Source: Brienomyrus brachyistius (Eukaryota; Chordata; Actinopteri; Osteoglossiformes; Mormyridae). From it: a DNA stretch of 64,000 nt. The stretch spans positions 186,001-250,000 of the forward strand of contig NW_026042413.1 in NCBI RefSeq assembly GCF_023856365.1, written 5' to 3'. A program made the position numbers and the translations under genes. Under the pieces are notes generated by a model. That model saw only the letters and a program-made list of their open reading frames with translations. It had not been told where the DNA came from and did not search any database. Positions 62,038 to 64,000 of this stretch are shown here, in pieces; the first letter of the stretch is position 1, and every line of letters starts with the position of its first letter.

Positions 62038-62680
62038 AACTTGTAAAGATGTAGGTATTGGAGTATTCACACATTCATTTGCAGTGTCCACCTCCTGTCC
62101 GGTAAATTTGGCAGGACAAAATTTGAATAACCTATAGGCCAGACTCATGAATGCGGCTGAACGAGTAAAGGTAGAACAGGTGGCCAATCCTGTTATACAG
62201 TCCTAGTAGATTGAGAACCACCTGATTGCAACTGTAGTTGGAATCAAGGGCTGAGCAGCATGGTGGCCTGGGGGACAATTATGAAAACACAGACCCACTG
62301 ATATCCTTAAAACCCACAATCAAAAGAGGAGTCAGGATGGCCAGTGACATGTGCTGGCTAAATGGGGACAACAAAGAGAGAACAGAACAAGGCAGGGAGG
62401 GATTCTGACACAGGTGCCATGCTACTTTGTTTAAATATGCTGTAATGTTTTAGTGCAAGCCTTAGACAATGGAATCTCTGAATGACGCCGCAGTCTGGCT
62501 CTTTCTGAAGGTCCTATACTGTAACCGTCCTGAGAAGTTGTTTGCATGCACTTGCTGCCTTGACACTTGTTGATGTGCGTGTGCCCTGCTCGAGCAGTAA
62601 AGGGGAGATCACATGCAGAGCTGATTTTCTGTAGTTCCTTAGAATAAAAATAGAATATTCTCTTCAAATAGGAACACATG

Positions 62681-63673
62681 CTGCGTTTGATTATTTCACT
62701 CCAACTCGGACAAAAACGTCACGAAAAACATCACTTCCCATTAGAAACGCCTCTTTTATGACGTTAATGTCTGACAGAATCTTCTTGTCCGAGTTGCCCC
62801 TGTGACGTAATTTCAACATGGCGGCTTACACACTCAACATTAATTCTATTTTACAAATCCTTAAAAATGTTTATTTTGTTAAATTTATTATTATCCCATC
62901 CATCCATTTTCCAAACTGCTTATCCTACTGGGTCACGGGGGGTCCGGAGCCTATCCCGGAAGCAATGGGCACGAGGCTGGGAACAACCCAGGATGGGGGG
63001 CCAGCCCATCGCAGGGCACACTCACACACACCATGCACTCTCACATGCATTCCTACGGGCAATTTAGCAAGTCCAATTAGCCTCAGCATGTTTTTGGACT
63101 GTGGGGGGGAACCGGAGTACCCGGAGGAAACCCCACGACGACATGGGGAGAACATGCAAACTCCACACACATGTGACCCAGGCGGAGATTTGAACCTGGG
63201 TCCCAGAGGTGTGAGGCAACAGTGCTAACCAGTGCACGACCATACCGCCCATTTATTATTATTATTATTTATAATTATTAGTAATTATTAATGTAATTGC
63301 ACGTGTTCGATTTAGAGAATACCATATTGTGACCGTAAACAGTATCCTAACATGCAATATCAGATTTTTACCAGACTTGTTAGTGTTTTTGGTTTGTTTG
63401 TAGTTTGTTTGCCTCTCGAAAAAAGAATATCGCTATGAATGTACTAAAATACTTTATAAAGCTTTTAATGTGGTTTGACTAGTTCCTGTTTCTTGTTTAT
63501 TTGTCTGAAATAATAATCTTACTCCATAACTGCTAAAATATAAAGCAACAACACAGCAGCGTATTCATGGAGGCAGCCATGTTTGTTCCGAGTTGTGCTA
63601 GCTTGAACGGGAGATTGTTGGATGTGATGTCACCCAATTTGGAATTTCCAAGTTCTGAGAGAAAAACGAACGC
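62681..63673. mobile_element. Nonautonomous hAT-like element carrying a SINE
   Basis: The inverted ends are TGCGTTTGATTATTTCACTC and TGCGTTCGTTTTTCTCTC. The flanking 8-mers AACACATG and ACCACAAG agree at six positions. The other R1 copies lack it (uninterrupted at about 46,955 and 43,565). A V-SINE is nested inside. Confidence 0.65.
62896..63250 (-). mobile_element. Full-length V-SINE/DANA-like SINE nested in the hAT-like element
   Basis: A complete element in reverse, from CCATCCATCC (the (GGAT)n end) to the tRNA head. A 12-bp target duplication ATTTATTATTAT lies at 62883-62894 and 63251-63262. Confidence 0.9.
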
Positions 63674-64000
63674 ACCACAAGACTCTGGCTGGAAATTTCT
63701 ACAATAGAGCCATTTAGTTATTTCTAGAAAAATATTTAGAGCCAATGACCTGATGTCATTGTAACACAGGTCACTGTCCGTGGTGCTGAATTCTCTACTT
63801 GATGGGCTGGTGCTGAATGAATATGACAGCTGGCCAACATGTCTGTGTGCTTCCACTGACTGGCACCCAGACATATAATGACTTTTAACAATGAGGAGGG
63901 AAACGTCCAGACAGGAAATTAGTCAACAGTAATTAGTAATCACATATAGTTCTCATTTATCATGATGTAAAATTCAAAAACCTTTTTTTTATTATTAAGG

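Larger units (their letters stand above)
62038..64000 (-). repeat. Repeat R1, minus-strand copy split by a DNA transposon
   Basis: 62,038-62,672 and 63,682 to the window end are together the reverse of 43,398-44,285 plus the flank seen at 47,150-47,230. The interruption at 62,681-63,673 is a later insertion. Confidence 0.75.

Overview
The window is teleost nuclear DNA. It holds vertebrate split genes with GT-AG introns, tRNA-derived SINEs of the DANA/V-SINE type, Tc1/mariner and hAT DNA transposons, L2- and CR1-type LINEs, and long CA/TA microsatellites. I cannot place the species below teleost from sequence alone.

Layout. (1) 1-5.3 kb, plus strand: 3' end of an R7-family RGS gene, best match rgs11, with a complete RGS domain and an intact reading frame. 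(2) 5.3-10.25 kb: gap between two convergent genes, with CA/CT microsatellites and two CTCF-like motifs. (3) 10.25-16.83 kb, minus strand: C-terminal two thirds of clcn7, the lysosomal ClC-7 chloride/proton antiporter, in 15 recognisable exons. (4) 14,486-25,952 and 28,093-39,565: two copies (A and B) of one ~11.47-kb segment, 13.6 kb apart in direct orientation. Each carries the same four clcn7 exons, a ten-unit minisatellite, a Tc1-like remnant, a heat-shock-type promoter on the minus strand, a Gypsy-like integrase remnant and a SINE. A spacer of locally repeated ~0.7-kb units lies between them, with a nested hAT-like element and a tRNA-like insert. (5) 39.6-64 kb: a transposon graveyard with a broken zinc-finger element gene, two Tc1 elements, a broken hAT-like transposase, LINEs, SINEs, a gag-like remnant and a three-copy unclassified repeat. 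No 5' clcn7 exon was found here.

Main points. The duplicated four-exon block totals 298 nt, so splicing copy B into copy A would shift the clcn7 frame. Just beside and inside copy A there are many one-base homopolymer differences, and three clcn7 exons carry one-base frame breaks. This fits an unpolished or falsely duplicated (two-haplotype) assembly. However, the rearranged minisatellite and a 75-bp deletion that removes one SINE target-site duplication show that the copies also differ by real events. The most unusual functional-looking signal is the CCAAT/HSE/TATA promoter with no recognised gene, present in both copies.

How the genes relate: rgs11 and clcn7 are functionally unrelated neighbours. 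Both lie on human 16p13.3, so their proximity here fits conserved synteny.
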